Source: JAGLHV01 sp023132075 [NCBI: bacterium] (GTDB taxonomy: Bacteria > CBDUZB01 > JAGLHV01). From it: a stretch of 6,672 nt of DNA. A program made the position numbers and the translations under genes. A model generated the notes under the pieces. The model worked only from the letters and a program-made list of their open reading frames with translations. It was not told the origin of the DNA and searched no databases. Shown here in pieces: positions 1 through 6,652 of the stretch (position 1 is the stretch's first letter; each line of letters starts with the position of its first letter). The stretch lies in NCBI GenBank assembly GCA_023132075.1, contig JAGLYT010000091.1, positions 1 through 6,672 on the forward strand, given 5' to 3'.

Positions 1-1051
1 AGAAAAAAAGATAAAAGAAAGGATTTTTACCTGACGCAAAAATTAAAGAAACTATCAGCAACAAAAAAAGATATGACCATAATTTATTTTTATGCTTAAA
101 AATTAATGCTGTTAAAGAAAAAAATAAAGGCAGTATTCCTATATAAAAAGTAGTAAGCCAATATTGTCTAATTGCCCAAAAAACATTACCAAAAGGATTT
201 TCAGAAAAAAACACAGCACAAGTTTTACCAAATAAAGAAGGCAATATAAATTTAATTAAAAATAACGGAGGTAAACTCCAATTAACGGCATCACTAAAAG
301 ATACTCTTGCCCTGGAAGAATAAAATAGTCCTTCTAAAACAGGAAGAAAATGAATCAAAGAAATAGTGAGGCCGATTATTCCAATTATAAAAAAAATTAA
401 AAAATGTTTCTTCCCGGCATTTGTTTTTTTAACCGATTTTAATAGAACATATAGAAATAAAGCAACTATCGTATAAAGCAATATTTGCGTGTATCCGCTA
501 AAAAACTGAAAGCTAAAAGTAATTCCTGTAACAATGATAAAAAATATTTCTTTTTTATTCTCCAGACTTTCTTTGAAAAATAAAAATATCAAAGGAAGCC
601 ATATACAAGAACCCATTGCACTAAAAAATTCAATTTGGACCAAAAAGTACCCGCCCAAACTAAAAATGAAACCACAAACAAAAGAACTTTCTTTACTAAG
701 TTTTACTTTTCGTGCTAAAAGATACATAAATAAGCCGGCAAGAAACAAGTGGGAAAAAACAAAAATCTTATAACCTAAAGTAAAACCGAATATATAAAAC
801 AAAAGTGTAACAGGATAAAATAAGGCAGTTTGAATGTTAGCAATAAATGCCTGCCCATTACATAAATATGGATTCCACAAGTAAATTATTCCTTTTCTTA
901 TTCCTTCCGCATTAAATGACCACCATGGTTGAAAGGAATACATTGTGTCACCTATAAAAAAAATTCGCTTCAGGAAAATAATTTTTGCCAAAAAAAAGAT
1001 AATTAAAACATTTAAAGCAACTATAAAGCATCCCTCTTTTTTCATTATCAT
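1..1051 (-). CDS. YfhO-family polytopic membrane protein (YfhO-B), N-terminal 350 codons, cut by the window edge
   Basis: The minus strand is open without a stop from an ATG at 1051 to base 1, giving 350 codons plus one base; the C-terminus lies outside the window. The start is supported by a GGAG core at 1061-1064, 9 nt upstream. The protein has a first membrane segment at about residues 10-28, then the YfhO-type first loop with D35, LWNPY (58-62), ANxQ (71-74) and FYP (78-80). Further hydrophobic segments follow at about 80-115, 125-160, 168-205, 216-238, 298-318 and 324-340. QFFSG lies at 182-186 and HFLP at 234-237. It is collinear with the downstream-encoded half of its neighbour YfhO-A: about half the residues are identical over 31-112, with the same numbering for D35, LWNPY and FYP. 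Known of the family: GT-C-like membrane proteins, some of which add sugars to cell-surface polymers. Substrate unknown. The full protein would be expected to be about 700 residues, as YfhO-A is. The frame is certain; the enzymatic role is inferred. Confidence 0.9.
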   Translation of the reverse strand, partial: MIMKKEGCFIVALNVLIIFFLAKIIFLKRIFFIGDTMYSFQPWWSFNAEGIRKGIIYLWNPYLCNGQAFIANIQTALFYPVTLLFYIFGFTLGYKIFVFSHLFLAGLFMYLLARKVKLSKESSFVCGFIFSLGGYFLVQIEFFSAMGSCIWLPLIFLFFKESLENKKEIFFIIVTGITFSFQFFSGYTQILLYTIVALFLYVLLKSVKKTNAGKKHFLIFFIIGIIGLTISLIHFLPVLEGLFYSSRARVSFSDAVNWSLPPLFLIKFILPSLFGKTCAVFFSENPFGNVFWAIRQYWLTTFYIGILPLFFSLTALIFKHKNKLWSYLFLLLIVSLIFASGKNPFFYLFF

Positions 1052-1094
1052 TTATTCTGTCTCCACATAAAAACATATAATCAAAATATGAAAA

Positions 1095-3284
1095 TTATTT
1101 TGCTTTGCACCATAAACAAGCTGTATTTTTCATTTTAATTAATAATAAAATTATCGAAAAAACTGTTACATATAAACCAATCCTGAATGCATGGGGAATT
1201 TCATAAAAAAATCTTACCATCGACTTACCCTGCGGTAAATATATCGCCCTAAAACAATAATCTGCTTTATATATTTGTTTCCTCATTCCATTGACATAAA
1301 CCCTCCATCCCGGATAATAGGTATCAGTTAAAACAAGCCAGGCAGACTTTTTTAAAACATATTTAATTTCAACTTTATTTGGCTCATATTCAGTAATTGC
1401 AATTTCGCCCTTATTTTTTTCCCGGGATTCTTCCTCATTAAAAAAACTGTGTTCCTGCCCTTTTGTCTTTTGAACACTAGATGATTCCAATATTACTTCT
1501 TCCGACGGATTAAAATCATGACTCTTCATATATTTTAATATTTCCTTCTCCGGCAAAAATTTAGCTTTATTTACAAAAAATGCCCGAGGAAGAAAATCGA
1601 CATTCTGATAAATGCTCACCTTCCCATCTTTCATTTTCTTATAACCAACGTTAGGAAAAAAAGAATTTAATAAATATTTCACATTAACCAAATCCAAAAG
1701 TTTATCGATTATTTCCACTGAACTCGAAAAAACAAGAGCATCTAAAAATTCATCAAAATATTTTATCCTTATATCCTGCCCGTCAAAATTAAAAAGATGA
1801 AAGGGCACATTTATGTTACTGTAAAGATTATCTTTCAAATTTATCCAGGCATGTAAATGATTTATTCCTTCTACGTCTTTTTCATCATAAACGTTTGGTG
1901 CTAAAAAAAAGCGGAAAATTTCCTTGTCTTTTTTTAAAAATTCAATTTTTTCTCCTCCTACGCTAAAAAATATTTCTCTTAAATAAGGATTTTGCCCCAT
2001 TCCAAAAATAAACAAATCAATCATTATGGCAATAAAAATTAGACCCTTTATCCATAATTGTTTTTTTTTCATCCATGCTTTATTGTCCGTTTTACCAAAA
2101 AACCCTAATATGTATCCGGTTAAATAATCAATACTTAGTCCACTAACAATACACAAAAAAAATACCGACAAAAACATAAAGGTCACAGGATAACGAATCC
2201 ATCGGAAAAAGAAAAAATTTCGATACAGCAAATAATAAACCGGCGTATAATAGCCAAAAGCTAAGATTACGCAGGAAATTAAACAAAAATTAAAAAAACA
2301 CACTATCTTGTCTTTCTGTTTGAAAAGCAAATAAAATAATGAAAATAACAATGGGAATAATCCTATGTAAACACAAGTTGCCCAAAACTGTCCTTCCCCC
2401 CAACATTTTTCACCTACCGGATTACCAAAGAAAAAGGGACTAATAAAAGTTATTGCCCGCTGAAAAGAAAAAGACCAAATAGATGCCATGGCATAATCAA
2501 ACCCCTCTCCACCCCGCACGGAAAGATTTAAAAATTCTAAAGAAGGGAGAAACTGAATAAAAGAAAAGACAATACTCATCCCCCCCCCGGCAATAAAAAC
2601 AAATCCAACTTTGATTAAGTTGTTTTCTATTCTGCCCTTTTTTAACATAAATATTTCAAAAAAAGCATAGAAAAACAAAATTAATATTGTATATATCAAA
2701 TATTGAATGTGTCCGGAAAAAAATTGATAACTCAAACTTAAAGATAAAAACAATATGATTTTTTTATCTTTTAAACCTCTCCGGAATAATAACACAATCA
2801 AAGGAATCCATATTATTACCCCTAAAATACTTAAAAATTGTAAACGGGTGCTCATACATCCATTGAACATAAACAACGCCGCTGAGATAAGTATGGCAAT
2901 ATTTGATACCCGTTTAGTAAAAATTTTTTCATTAGATAAACTCTTCATTAACAAAGCAAAAAAATACCCTCCCATAAAAAGATGTAATACTACAAAAAAT
3001 TTATAGGCTAACGGAAAATTAAAAAGATAAAATAATATAGTAAAAGGATAAAATAAGGATGATTGCAGATTTGCCAAGAAAGGCATCCCTGAATAGATAT
3101 AAGGATTCCACAACGGCAGAGTCCCTTTAATTATGTTTTCCTGAGCAAAAACACGGTAAGGATGAAATTGGTATAAAATATCCTGAATAAAAAAACAACA
3201 GGGCTTAAACAAAATTTTAGAAAAAAAGATAATAATTAACGACAAAAAAATAAAACAAAACAATCTTATATCTTTTGCTCTCAT
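1095..3284 (-). CDS. YfhO-family membrane protein, probable GT-C-type glycosyltransferase (YfhO-A), complete
   Basis: This is a 729-residue protein, a normal length for bacterial YfhO-like proteins. After TM1 (about 8-26) comes a first extracytoplasmic loop with D35, the LWNPY motif (58-62) and LFYP (77-80). About a dozen hydrophobic segments follow to roughly residue 430. A soluble part (about 440-700) contains NVKYLL (534-539), the segment EEVILE (595-600) and the YfhO hallmark YYPGWRVYVNG (656-666). A last TM spans about 702-717. An acidic residue in the first outer loop is typical of GT-C enzymes, so D35, shared with YfhO-B, is a candidate catalytic base (inference). Known of the family: YfhO acts in lipoteichoic acid glycosylation in Firmicutes using polyprenyl-phosphate sugars; the substrate here is unknown. 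A purine run (GAGA at 3294-3297) lies 9 nt before the ATG. Oddities are a G9 run encoding G233-G235 and an A9 run encoding K406-K408. The gene lies 90 bp after the GT2 gene and 43 bp before YfhO-B. Confidence 0.92.
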   Translation of the reverse strand: MRAKDIRLFCFIFLSLIIIFFSKILFKPCCFFIQDILYQFHPYRVFAQENIIKGTLPLWNPYIYSGMPFLANLQSSLFYPFTILFYLFNFPLAYKFFVVLHLFMGGYFFALLMKSLSNEKIFTKRVSNIAILISAALFMFNGCMSTRLQFLSILGVIIWIPLIVLLFRRGLKDKKIILFLSLSLSYQFFSGHIQYLIYTILILFFYAFFEIFMLKKGRIENNLIKVGFVFIAGGGMSIVFSFIQFLPSLEFLNLSVRGGEGFDYAMASIWSFSFQRAITFISPFFFGNPVGEKCWGEGQFWATCVYIGLFPLLFSLFYLLFKQKDKIVCFFNFCLISCVILAFGYYTPVYYLLYRNFFFFRWIRYPVTFMFLSVFFLCIVSGLSIDYLTGYILGFFGKTDNKAWMKKKQLWIKGLIFIAIMIDLFIFGMGQNPYLREIFFSVGGEKIEFLKKDKEIFRFFLAPNVYDEKDVEGINHLHAWINLKDNLYSNINVPFHLFNFDGQDIRIKYFDEFLDALVFSSSVEIIDKLLDLVNVKYLLNSFFPNVGYKKMKDGKVSIYQNVDFLPRAFFVNKAKFLPEKEILKYMKSHDFNPSEEVILESSSVQKTKGQEHSFFNEEESREKNKGEIAITEYEPNKVEIKYVLKKSAWLVLTDTYYPGWRVYVNGMRKQIYKADYCFRAIYLPQGKSMVRFFYEIPHAFRIGLYVTVFSIILLLIKMKNTACLWCKAK
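2580..2588 (-). repeat. Nine-base G homopolymer inside YfhO-A
   Basis: The plus strand shows nine consecutive C from 2580 to 2588, read as GGG GGG GGG (G233-G235) in YfhO-A, just before ATG (M236). It is the longest G/C homopolymer seen in the window, which is otherwise dominated by A/T runs. The paralog YfhO-B has no such run at the equivalent place (around residues 223-226). A change of one base would shift the frame at about a third of the protein length. Confidence 0.9.
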
Positions 3285-3318
3285 AAGCTTTCTTCTCTTT
3301 CACCGTATAAAACCAATA

Positions 3319-3362
3319 AGCCACGATTGGCTACTAATCATTGGCTATTATTTCACTAGCCA
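3319..3362. repeat. Cluster of TGGCTA/TAGCCA motifs between the GT2 gene and YfhO-A
   Basis: The 90-bp gap holds AGCCA (3319-3323), TGGCTA (3328-3333), TGGCTA (3342-3347) and TAGCCA (3357-3362). Positions 3326-3339 and 3340-3353 form a tandem 14-bp repeat matching at 11 of 14 bases. The first pair can form a 5-bp hairpin with a CGAT loop. The last pair can form a 6-bp stem with a 9-nt loop. Neither is followed in the minus-strand direction by a convincing U run, so this is not called a terminator. It could be an intergenic repeat, or RNA structure tuning expression of YfhO-A. Confidence 0.65.
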
Positions 3363-3374
3363 TTAATGAGCGAA

Positions 3375-4124
3375 TTAACTGCTTTTAAAAAAATTATAAA
3401 GTTTTAATTTAATTTTAAGGATAAGCAAAAAATATTGCAGAATAGTTTTTGCTATTTTCATTTTACTTTTGCTTCCTTTCAAATCATATCTCAAAACAAG
3501 CGGAACTTCATTAATATTGGCAGAAACCATTGATAATTTAATTAAAAGTTCCACCATACAGGTAAACCCTTTTTCTTCTATAAGCTTCTCTCCCCAAACC
3601 CTATATCCTTCCTTAAGCACTACCCCCTTATAAGCACGATATCCACAGGTATAATCTCTTACTCCCTTCAATGGAAATAAAATTTTAAGTAATGTGTTTA
3701 CTGCCTTACTTAAAGAAGAGCGATAGAAGGATAAACCAATTTCTTCTCCTCCCGGTTGATAACGCGAAGCAATTACTATATCACTACCGTTTTTTAAATC
3801 TTTTTCCATCAACAAGATTAATTCCGGATTATGAGTATTATCAGCATCCAGAGTAACTATAATATCACCATCCTTAATACCATTAATAATCTTAAATATT
3901 CCGGTTTTTATTGCCTTCCCCAAGCCTTCAGTGTTTTGATGCTGAATAATTTCCAAAGGAATTTCCCCGGAGTATTTTACGGCTAATTCAAAAGTATCAT
4001 CCGTGCTTCCGTCATCTACCAGAATAATACGATATTCTTTTCCTTTCATTACCTTAATAAATGATTGAAACAATAACGAAAGAACAGCCCCTTCATTATA
4101 AGCAGGTAAAATTATAAAAACCAT
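3375..4124 (-). CDS. Family 2 glycosyltransferase, DPM1-like polyprenyl-phosphate sugar synthase
   Basis: This 249-residue protein has a GT-A fold typical of dolichyl/polyprenyl-phosphate mannosyl- or glucosyltransferases. Visible motifs in order are LPAYNE (6-11), VDDGSTDDT (36-44, nucleotide-sugar binding), the DxD motif as DAD (93-95) within LDADNTH, ASRY with PGG (119-126), DYTCGYRAY (157-165), E192 in the helix after it, and EVPLVLRYD...SKSKM (206-222). The last is the usual acceptor-end signature of this subfamily. No separate C-terminal TM pair or GtrA domain is present; a hydrophobic helix at about 227-246 could touch the membrane. It is expected to act on the cytoplasmic face, moving a sugar from a nucleotide donor to a polyprenyl phosphate; sugar identity cannot be read. 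The start has GGGA at 4134-4137, 9 nt upstream. It sits between the ligase-like gene (54 bp gap) and YfhO-A (90 bp gap), which fits a role as donor maker for the YfhO proteins. Confidence 0.93.
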   Translation of the reverse strand: MVFIILPAYNEGAVLSLLFQSFIKVMKGKEYRIILVDDGSTDDTFELAVKYSGEIPLEIIQHQNTEGLGKAIKTGIFKIINGIKDGDIIVTLDADNTHNPELILLMEKDLKNGSDIVIASRYQPGGEEIGLSFYRSSLSKAVNTLLKILFPLKGVRDYTCGYRAYKGVVLKEGYRVWGEKLIEEKGFTCMVELLIKLSMVSANINEVPLVLRYDLKGSKSKMKIAKTILQYFLLILKIKLKLYNFFKSS

Positions 4125-4178
4125 TTTTCATCGTCCCGGATTAATAACATAATCTTCACATAACCATTTATCTTTCTA

Positions 4179-6338
4179 TCATTTATATTTCTTATTTATT
4201 TTTTTTAAATTATTTTCATACATCTTATTGTCAGGATTAATCTGCAATGCTTTTTCTGCCATAGATTTCGCCTTTTTATACTTTTTTTGTGAAAAATATA
4301 ATCCTCCTAAATTACTATAAGCCGGTGCAAAATCAGAGTTAACTTTTATCGCTTCCTCATAGAAAAAAAGAGCTCTTTTAAAATCATCCCGTTTAAAATA
4401 CTGATAGCCCATTGTATCATACAGTATTGCATAATCAAATTTAATAAGTGCCTTTTCATAATTAGAGCCGGAATTAAATAAATTCTCCACACTATGCCGC
4501 AATTTCAGTATCTTCAAAAATTCTTCTTCCGCTTCTTTATCTTTGTTTAATTTTAAAAGAGCAATACCCATCCAGTAATGTGCAGCGATATAATTCGGCT
4601 CTATACATACTGCCTCTTTCCAAACAGAAAGAGCTTTTTCATAATTGCCTTCATTGAAATATAAAGAAGCCAAATGAAAACGCAAAAAAGGTTCTGTGGG
4701 ATTATAAAAAATAGCTTTTTTATATTCATACAAAGTATTAGGCAAAAATTTTTTAAAATCAATTTCATAAAAAAACTGTCCTAACTGATTACGGTAGTAG
4801 GAATCATGGGGACTGAGCAGCACCATTTTTTTATATGCTCGTAAAATTTCCGGATATAAATACTTTTCCGGCACCTTTTTACTATTATATCGACGTAAAA
4901 AAGAATCTCCTGATTTTTTGTAATAATCAGCGTTTAAAGGATTATAAAAAAATGCTTTTTTCCAATTTTTTTTCTGCGAATGAAAATCACCTAAAAAAAT
5001 CATTATCACAAGAATTATTAACAAAAAAAATAATCCCATAATTATCGAAAAACCGTTTTTTCTACAAGTTATTTTATAAAAAGAGTTACTGCTAAAACTT
5101 GTTATTGTACATACAAATAATAGTAACGGTAACATTATGGCCGGTAAATGCAGGTTGAAATCTACTAAGCTATGACTAAAAATTGCTACAATACCAGAAA
5201 TGGCAGCGATAATATACTTATTATTTATATTATCGTTTTTATTTAATAATTTTATTCCTTTTTCAAAAAACAAATTAATCATCCATAAAATAATAATTAC
5301 TGCCGTAATTCCCAATTCCACACCAATTTGTAATATTTCATTATGCGCAAAACGAGTATATCTTCCATAACGGGCTAAAACATCTTTTACCGGAAAATTA
5401 TGTTGATAGAAACCTAGTTCGAAATTTCCTAATCCTACACCTAAAAAATGGTTCTCTTTTACTACGGCAATAGCCGACTTCCAAATATTGGGCCTTTGAT
5501 AAACAAACGGATCGATACTTTCCATTTTAAACAACCTCATTAAAGACGTTTCCGGAAAAACAATAAACAAAACCAATCCCACCACTAAAACGCTTATAAT
5601 TCCCCAAATTTTAAATCTCATTCCAAAAACAAACAAAAAAACAACTAAGAGAGAAAACAAACCTCCCCGGGAATGAGTAAAAGACAAACAAACAATCATT
5701 AAGCTAATTGATACAAAATAATAAATAGCAGAGGAAATCTTCAATCTTTCAGGTTTTAATTTTTCTCTTTTATATTCATCATAATTTTTAAAAGACACAC
5801 TGGAAGAAAACCAAGATTTTGATTGTCTCAATAACAAATTACTTATTCCTATTGCTATTCCTATCACTAAATAACCTGCTAAAAAATTTCGATTTGGAAA
5901 AGTGGCGTTAACCGTTTGTCCGGTAAAATGTTGATATATACCAATAAGCGAGAGTATTAATCCAATAATTATAATGCTCTGGTAGGAAACCTTAAGGAAT
6001 TTTACGGATTTCAGCGAAATAGTATTAATTAAAAGAAAACAAATTGAAAAATAAGTTATGCCTTTAATCAATCCAAGCAAACTATTATGCAAATAAAAAG
6101 AAAAAAATGTAGAAATAACAATATTAATAAACAATAGGACTAATGGAAAATCCAACATTGTTCTTTTAACCTTTATTTTTTGAGAAGAATAAAATTGTCT
6201 TACCCATAAAATAAATAAAAAATAAGTAAACACTTGCACAAAACTAAAAGAGGATATTTCTTTTCCTCCGTTATGCCACGGTAAAAAAATCAATATTATC
6301 CACAAACCCCATCTAACTAATTTATCGGTCTTTGACAT
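4179..6338 (-). CDS. O-antigen ligase/polymerase (Wzy/WaaL superfamily) with C-terminal TPR domain
   Basis: From the ATG at 6338 the product is 719 residues. About 12 membrane segments cover residues 8-450, followed by a soluble TPR tail. Family motifs are NRNFLAGYL (149-157), THSRGG (221-226), GVGLGNF (300-306), the large-loop RFAHNEILQ motif with R329, H332 and N333, and SHSLVDFN (388-395). The His in this loop is the conserved position of WaaL/PglL-type ligases. Four hydrophobic segments follow that loop, so if the loop faces outward the tail is also periplasmic. TPRs lie at about 550-583, 584-614, 637-670 and 671-704, with degenerate ones at about 507-547. The likely reaction is transfer or polymerisation of an undecaprenyl-linked glycan outside the cytoplasmic membrane, with the TPRs binding a partner or acceptor. 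Ligase, polymerase and protein O-oligosaccharyltransferase cannot be told apart by sequence alone. An in-frame GTG at 6353 would add five residues (MGFIE) but has only A/T upstream. It is probably the first gene of the unit. Confidence 0.92.
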   Translation of the reverse strand: MSKTDKLVRWGLWIILIFLPWHNGGKEISSFSFVQVFTYFLFILWVRQFYSSQKIKVKRTMLDFPLVLLFINIVISTFFSFYLHNSLLGLIKGITYFSICFLLINTISLKSVKFLKVSYQSIIIIGLILSLIGIYQHFTGQTVNATFPNRNFLAGYLVIGIAIGISNLLLRQSKSWFSSSVSFKNYDEYKREKLKPERLKISSAIYYFVSISLMIVCLSFTHSRGGLFSLLVVFLFVFGMRFKIWGIISVLVVGLVLFIVFPETSLMRLFKMESIDPFVYQRPNIWKSAIAVVKENHFLGVGLGNFELGFYQHNFPVKDVLARYGRYTRFAHNEILQIGVELGITAVIIILWMINLFFEKGIKLLNKNDNINNKYIIAAISGIVAIFSHSLVDFNLHLPAIMLPLLLFVCTITSFSSNSFYKITCRKNGFSIIMGLFFLLIILVIMIFLGDFHSQKKNWKKAFFYNPLNADYYKKSGDSFLRRYNSKKVPEKYLYPEILRAYKKMVLLSPHDSYYRNQLGQFFYEIDFKKFLPNTLYEYKKAIFYNPTEPFLRFHLASLYFNEGNYEKALSVWKEAVCIEPNYIAAHYWMGIALLKLNKDKEAEEEFLKILKLRHSVENLFNSGSNYEKALIKFDYAILYDTMGYQYFKRDDFKRALFFYEEAIKVNSDFAPAYSNLGGLYFSQKKYKKAKSMAEKALQINPDNKMYENNLKKINKKYK

Positions 6339-6347
6339 TTCAATAAA

Positions 6348-6351
6348 CCCC
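6348..6351 (-). promoter_or_regulatory. Shine-Dalgarno-like GGGG that decides the start of the ligase-like gene
   Basis: On the minus strand GTGGGG (6353-6348) precedes the ATG at 6338, and its GGGG core lies 9 nt upstream. The same 9-nt spacing to a purine core is seen at the other three starts (GGGA at 4134-4137, GAGA at 3294-3297, GGAG at 1061-1064). The alternative GTG at 6353 overlaps this G run and has no purine core ahead of it, so the ATG is preferred. Confidence 0.55.
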
Positions 6352-6379
6352 ACATCAAAATATAATAATAATTCAAGAC

Positions 6380-6460
6380 AAAAGACAGTCCATGGTCCAC
6401 AGTCGATAATCCATAGACAAAAACAAATAATAAAAAATAAATACGAAAAGACAGCTCCAT
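6380..6460. repeat. Direct repeat AAAAGACAG(C)TCCAT, two copies
   Basis: AAAAGACAGTCCAT at 6380-6393 recurs as AAAAGACAGCTCCAT at 6446-6460, differing by one inserted C. The first copy runs into the heptamer array and the second into the sequence at 6461-6488. Shorter reverse complements (CCGTCTTTT at 6655-6663 and CTGTCTT at 6666-6672) occur at the right edge of the window. Confidence 0.6.
6387..6414. repeat. Four-unit tandem repeat with 7-bp period, consensus RGTCCAT
   Basis: Four successive heptamers read AGTCCAT (6387-6393), GGTCCAC (6394-6400), AGTCGAT (6401-6407) and AATCCAT (6408-6414). The trailing AGAC may be a decayed fifth unit. The array lies in the leader of the ligase-like gene, about 50 bp upstream of its start. 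Its role is unknown; degenerate heptamer arrays are a plausible product of slippage in intergenic DNA. Confidence 0.7.
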
Positions 6461-6488
6461 ACTTCGATTACACTCGGTACAAGTTCAT
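6461..6488. repeat. Possible copy of a dispersed intergenic repeat (CTTCGA...CTCGGTACAAG type)
   Basis: The stretch ACTTCGATTACACTCGGTAC followed by AAGTTCAT resembles, from memory, a short element of the form CTTCGACTACGCTCAGTACAAG that is scattered between genes in many bacterial and metagenome genomes. This copy is diverged. TTCATGAA (6484-6491) is a perfect 8-bp palindrome at its end. Only one copy is visible in the window, so the dispersed nature cannot be shown here. Confidence 0.3.
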
Positions 6489-6542
6489 GAAACAACTACA
6501 AACTAAAAGATAAATTCTAAACCATCCTTATAAACTGGAGGA

Positions 6543-6566
6543 CCCGCATTACTGACCGGCGGACAA
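6543..6566. repeat. GC-rich palindromic patch in the leader region
   Basis: CCGC (6544-6547) and GCGG (6559-6562) can pair around an 11-nt loop. The patch is much richer in G/C than its surroundings. On the minus strand GCTTGTCCGCC here matches GCCTGTCTCGCC at about 6635-6646 in layout, so the two may be diverged copies of one palindromic intergenic repeat. Confidence 0.4.
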
Positions 6567-6608
6567 GCAAAATCTCAATTTTTTTAAACTATTTTTTTTA
6601 TCTTTTAA

Positions 6609-6641
6609 CCAATCTAAACTCCGCCATAACAGATTGGCGAG
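6609..6641. repeat. Two overlapping, mutually exclusive hairpins
   Basis: CTCCGCCA (6619-6626) pairs with TGGCGAG (6635-6641), forming a seven-base-pair stem with one bulged C and an 8-nt loop. CCAATCT (6609-6615) pairs perfectly with AGATTGG (6631-6637) around a 15-nt loop. Both use bases 6635-6637, so only one can form at a time. It may be a dispersed palindromic repeat, or the 3' structure of a gene beyond the window. Confidence 0.55.
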
Positions 6642-6652
6642 ACAGGCAATTC

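Noticed and set aside
534-773. Forward-strand open frame of 79 codons
   Set aside because: It lies wholly antisense to YfhO-B, whose frame shows clear family motifs. The product is lysine-rich low-complexity sequence without a recognisable domain.
2755-3006. Forward-strand open frame of 83 codons
   Set aside because: It is antisense to the N-terminal membrane region of YfhO-A, roughly the counterpart of the shadow frame in YfhO-B. Shared antisense openness follows from homology of the real genes.
3285-3374. Rho-independent terminator between the GT2 gene and YfhO-A
   Set aside because: Hairpins are possible, but stems are only 5-6 bp and no U run follows them in the direction of transcription.
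4835-5041. Forward-strand open frame of 68 codons
   Set aside because: It is antisense to the junction between the last membrane segment and the TPR tail of the ligase-like protein, with no motif or ribosome binding site of its own.
6354-6470. Sigma70 promoter for the cluster
   Set aside because: Many TATTAT-like strings exist in this A/T-rich DNA, but none has a matching -35 at credible spacing.
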